A DNA stretch of 6,809 nt from Planctomycetota bacterium (GTDB taxonomy: Bacteria; Planctomycetota; SZUA-567). The DNA is taken from contig JAISYD010000108.1 of the NCBI GenBank assembly GCA_031270145.1, forward strand, positions 1 to 6,809. The letters run 5' to 3'. This document shows, piece by piece, positions 5,003 through 6,809 of the stretch (position 1 is its first letter; the number at the start of each line of letters is the position of its first letter). The notes beneath the pieces are model-generated. The model was not told where the DNA came from. It did not search any database and saw only the letters and a program-made list of their open reading frames with translations. Made by a program: the position numbers and the translations under genes.

Positions 5003-5215
5003 ATGAAATGCTGGTTTTGCGACAATGAGGCCAGAGGGGTCTGCGCGGCCTGCGGTCGGGCGCTGTGCTATGATCACGCCCATATCCACGACTCCATGAC
5101 CCTGGCGAAAACCGACACTTCGAGCGGCTACACCAGTTATTACAATGTGTTGAATTCGCTTAAATGCTCGGACTGCCGGCTGGAATGGATTTATCACAAA
5201 CCCGGCGACAAATGA
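5003..5215 (+). CDS. 70-residue Cys/His-rich probable zinc-binding protein
   Basis: This small protein is dominated by metal-ligand pairs. Cys3-x2-Cys6, Cys14-x2-Cys17, Cys22 and His25/His27/His29 make a compact N-terminal module, and Cys55-x2-Cys58 gives a further pair near the end. The spacing (CxxC, seven residues, CxxC, four residues, C, then His) resembles B-box-like or archaeal DUF2180-like zinc modules, which often mediate protein or nucleic-acid contacts. I cannot assign a family with certainty. A Ser/Thr/Tyr-rich linker (about 31-52) joins the two parts. ATG 5003 has GGGAG six bases upstream and lies 25 bases after rpsP, so the gene probably belongs to the same transcript. Zinc binding is inferred from the ligand pattern; the function is unknown. 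Confidence 0.82.
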   Translation: MKCWFCDNEARGVCAACGRALCYDHAHIHDSMTLAKTDTSSGYTSYYNVLNSLKCSDCRLEWIYHKPGDK

Positions 5216-5242
5216 ACGCCTGAAACACGGGATGGTTCGACA

Positions 5243-6809
5243 ATGCCTGGGAACGGCCTGAAAACTTTGACGGACATCAACCGGAACCGGCGGGAAGCGA
5301 TATCCGCTTCCCTAAGCCGGATCGTTTCCGTCGATGCCAGGCGGGAGATAATCAGGCATTTCCGCGACAATTTCCCCATTCTCATGGACGGGACGATAGG
5401 CTTTCGCCCCGATCCGTCCCGCTTGGTCCGCCAAGCCCGGGAGACCCTGGTCAGGGGAGGCGGACCGGCGTCGCCGCCAGCCGCCCTGCTCCGGGAAACG
5501 CTTGATTCCATCCAGTCTCCTCCCCTGCCGAGCACCCGGGCCGGGCTGGTCGCCATCGGCCCTCGGGCCGCCCGCGTCTGGTGGGACGCCAAGCTCTTGC
5601 CCCTCCCGGGCGCCGGAAACCTGGGCGACGTATTTGCCGACTTGTCCAGGCCCCGCCCCATCCTCCGCTTTCGCGACTTCACCGGTCTGGATCCGACCGC
5701 CGGCCGCTGGAACGGCGTTTTCGACATCGACATCGATCTGGCCGAAAACGGCAAAACCATTGACTTCTGGGCCGCCGACAAGTCCTATGTGGCGGAGATC
5801 GGGTTGCTCCACTCCGACGGCAGATTCCAGCGCCTGGCGCACACCAATCCCGCCACCCTTCCCCGCGAAGGGAAAGGGGCGCCGGCCGGCCAAGAGCGCG
5901 TTCGGACCAACCTACGCCCCGGGCGGGACGCCGGCGCGCCGGTTCGCCTTGACGAGGAGGAGATATACAACTGGCTTATGTCGAGGCCGGATCATCCAGG
6001 CCGCGATTTCCAGGCCGAACTGGTCATCCACACGCTGTACCGGGATTATGACGGCGAAGGCCCAAGAGCGCTCCGCCGGGCGCCCAGGCTGTCCCGCCGC
6101 GACGCGGAGATCCTGTCCGGCGAATACCGCGACCGCCTCCGCGCCAAGAAGGCCCGGCCGTCCCCGTCCGCCGCCGGAACCCTTCCCCGCTTGTTGGCGG
6201 AAAGGCTGGATTCCAGCCCGGCCGTTCCGGCGGCCGCTTTGTCCTGCCCGCCGGTGCATGCCCCGGCTTCCGTCCCGGCCGACCGCCGGTTGGCCGTGCC
6301 GGCCGCCATCTTCGGCCTTTTGCGGGGCGTTCTTCTTTGGAGCGCCGAAAAAGCCGGGAAAAATGCCGCCCCGGAGCCGCCCCTCGCCGCATTGCCCCTC
6401 CCGCCCGCCGTCGCCGTTTCCAGCCGCGGCGATTTTCCCCCGGCCGCGGACGAAAAACCGGCGCGGGGGGAATTGGTCCAGATCCTGAATCGGCTCCCCG
6501 GCGACCCGGATCCGATCACGGTCCTGGCCGAGCCGGTTTTCGCCGCCGCCCGGAATCTGCGCCTGCGTCTAACCGCCCTGCCCGCCCCCCGCCCATCTTC
6601 CTGGGAGGACAACCGCCCGGCTAGCCAATGCGACGGGCTTGAGAGCCGGCGTTTTGCCAAGGCGGGAGCGCGTTTCATCGGCCTGCCCCTAGTCCTGGAA
6701 GCCCGGGCCCGCCCGGACGCCAGCCTCAAGGTGGCTGGCAGGTTGGTCCGCGCCGACGCCAACGGCCGCTTCCACCTGGAATGCGTCCTCACCGGCCGCA
6801 AGACCAGCC
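5243..6809 (+). CDS. DUF4912-domain protein, 3' end beyond the window
   Basis: The frame is open from ATG 5243 to the window edge (522 codons and one base) with no stop. The in-frame stop upstream is that of the zinc protein (5213-5215), and ATG 5243 is the only usable start after it, with a weak GGGA about ten bases before. Residues 1-100 are a charged helical region. Residues about 104-205 match the DUF4912 pattern: a hydrophobic strand followed by ARVWWD, then LRFRDFTG, FDIDIDL, an aromatic-rich SYVAEIGLL and GRFQRLAHTNPATLP. A Pro/Ala-rich linker follows, with a short hydrophobic patch near 354-366 that is too short and interrupted to be a sure membrane helix. Residues 478-522 (PLVLEARARPDASLKVAGRLV, then NGRFHLE) resemble the C-terminal module seen in DUF4912 proteins, so probably only a few tens of residues are missing. 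The family has no established function; no signal peptide is evident. Confidence 0.85.
   Translation, partial: MPGNGLKTLTDINRNRREAISASLSRIVSVDARREIIRHFRDNFPILMDGTIGFRPDPSRLVRQARETLVRGGGPASPPAALLRETLDSIQSPPLPSTRAGLVAIGPRAARVWWDAKLLPLPGAGNLGDVFADLSRPRPILRFRDFTGLDPTAGRWNGVFDIDIDLAENGKTIDFWAADKSYVAEIGLLHSDGRFQRLAHTNPATLPREGKGAPAGQERVRTNLRPGRDAGAPVRLDEEEIYNWLMSRPDHPGRDFQAELVIHTLYRDYDGEGPRALRRAPRLSRRDAEILSGEYRDRLRAKKARPSPSAAGTLPRLLAERLDSSPAVPAAALSCPPVHAPASVPADRRLAVPAAIFGLLRGVLLWSAEKAGKNAAPEPPLAALPLPPAVAVSSRGDFPPAADEKPARGELVQILNRLPGDPDPITVLAEPVFAAARNLRLRLTALPAPRPSSWEDNRPASQCDGLESRRFAKAGARFIGLPLVLEARARPDASLKVAGRLVRADANGRFHLECVLTGRKTS

Noticed and set aside
4409..5197. 262-codon minus-strand frame across rpsP and the zinc protein
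   Set aside because: It covers the well-supported rpsP and the end of ffh in antisense, and its translation looks like the reverse of GC-rich codons.
5502..6488. 328-residue plus-strand frame rich in Pro, Arg and Ser
   Set aside because: It overlaps the DUF4912 frame, which has recognisable motifs across the same bases; this one is low-complexity with no family resemblance.
1..6809. Mobile elements, CRISPR arrays, phage genes or a replication origin
   Set aside because: No transposase or integrase motifs, no regularly spaced repeats, no DnaA-box clusters and no terminal inverted repeats were seen. The GATC cluster near the left end is too weak to suggest an origin.

Overview
This window is chromosomal housekeeping DNA from a high-GC bacterium (about two-thirds G+C by eye). 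Six plus-strand genes run left to right, and a seventh gene starts leftward at the left edge. The recognised genes are prfA (release factor 1), prmC (the methyltransferase that modifies release factors), ffh (signal recognition particle GTPase) and rpsP (ribosomal protein S16). Three others have no established function: a 98-residue protein, a 70-residue Cys/His-rich probable zinc-binding protein, and a long DUF4912-type protein cut off by the right edge. The phylum cannot be fixed by reading alone. The RF1 sequence GPGGQSVNTT, the lysine-rich tails on Ffh and S16, and a DUF4912 protein all argue against a close relative of E. coli. No phage, insertion sequence, CRISPR, tRNA or rRNA signals were seen.

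Layout. Positions 1-341 are a divergent intergenic region. Its minus strand carries a near-consensus sigma-70-type promoter (TTGACT, 17 bp, TATAAT), a leader with a stem-loop, a perfect AGGAGG and the first seven codons of a gene that leaves the window. Its plus strand carries the prfA leader, where a perfect 8-bp hairpin repeats the sequence of the prfA ribosome-binding site. Positions 342-2571 hold prfA-prmC, a functional pair in which PrmC methylates the glutamine of the RF1 GGQ motif; this PrmC has an unusual insertion of about 70 residues. A probable terminator and an AT-rich promoter-like patch (2590-2652) separate this pair from the next block.

Positions 2753-5215 hold orf98, ffh, rpsP and the 70-residue zinc protein. 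The ffh stop (TAG) directly abuts the rpsP start (GTG), and the rpsP ribosome-binding site is written inside the arginine codons of the Ffh tail. The DUF4912 gene follows at 5243 and is still open at the window end. It has no stop inside the window, so a scan for closed ORFs misses it, but the frame is open for 522 codons. The usual rpsP followers rimM, trmD and rplS are not in the visible sequence.

Together the genes serve translation termination, co-translational membrane targeting and 30S assembly, with three poorly understood proteins attached. I found no clear new multi-gene system. The points most worth checking are the prfA leader, the PrmC insertion, the ffh/rpsP junction with its poly-A tract, the palindrome inside the divergent promoter, and the unknown small proteins.
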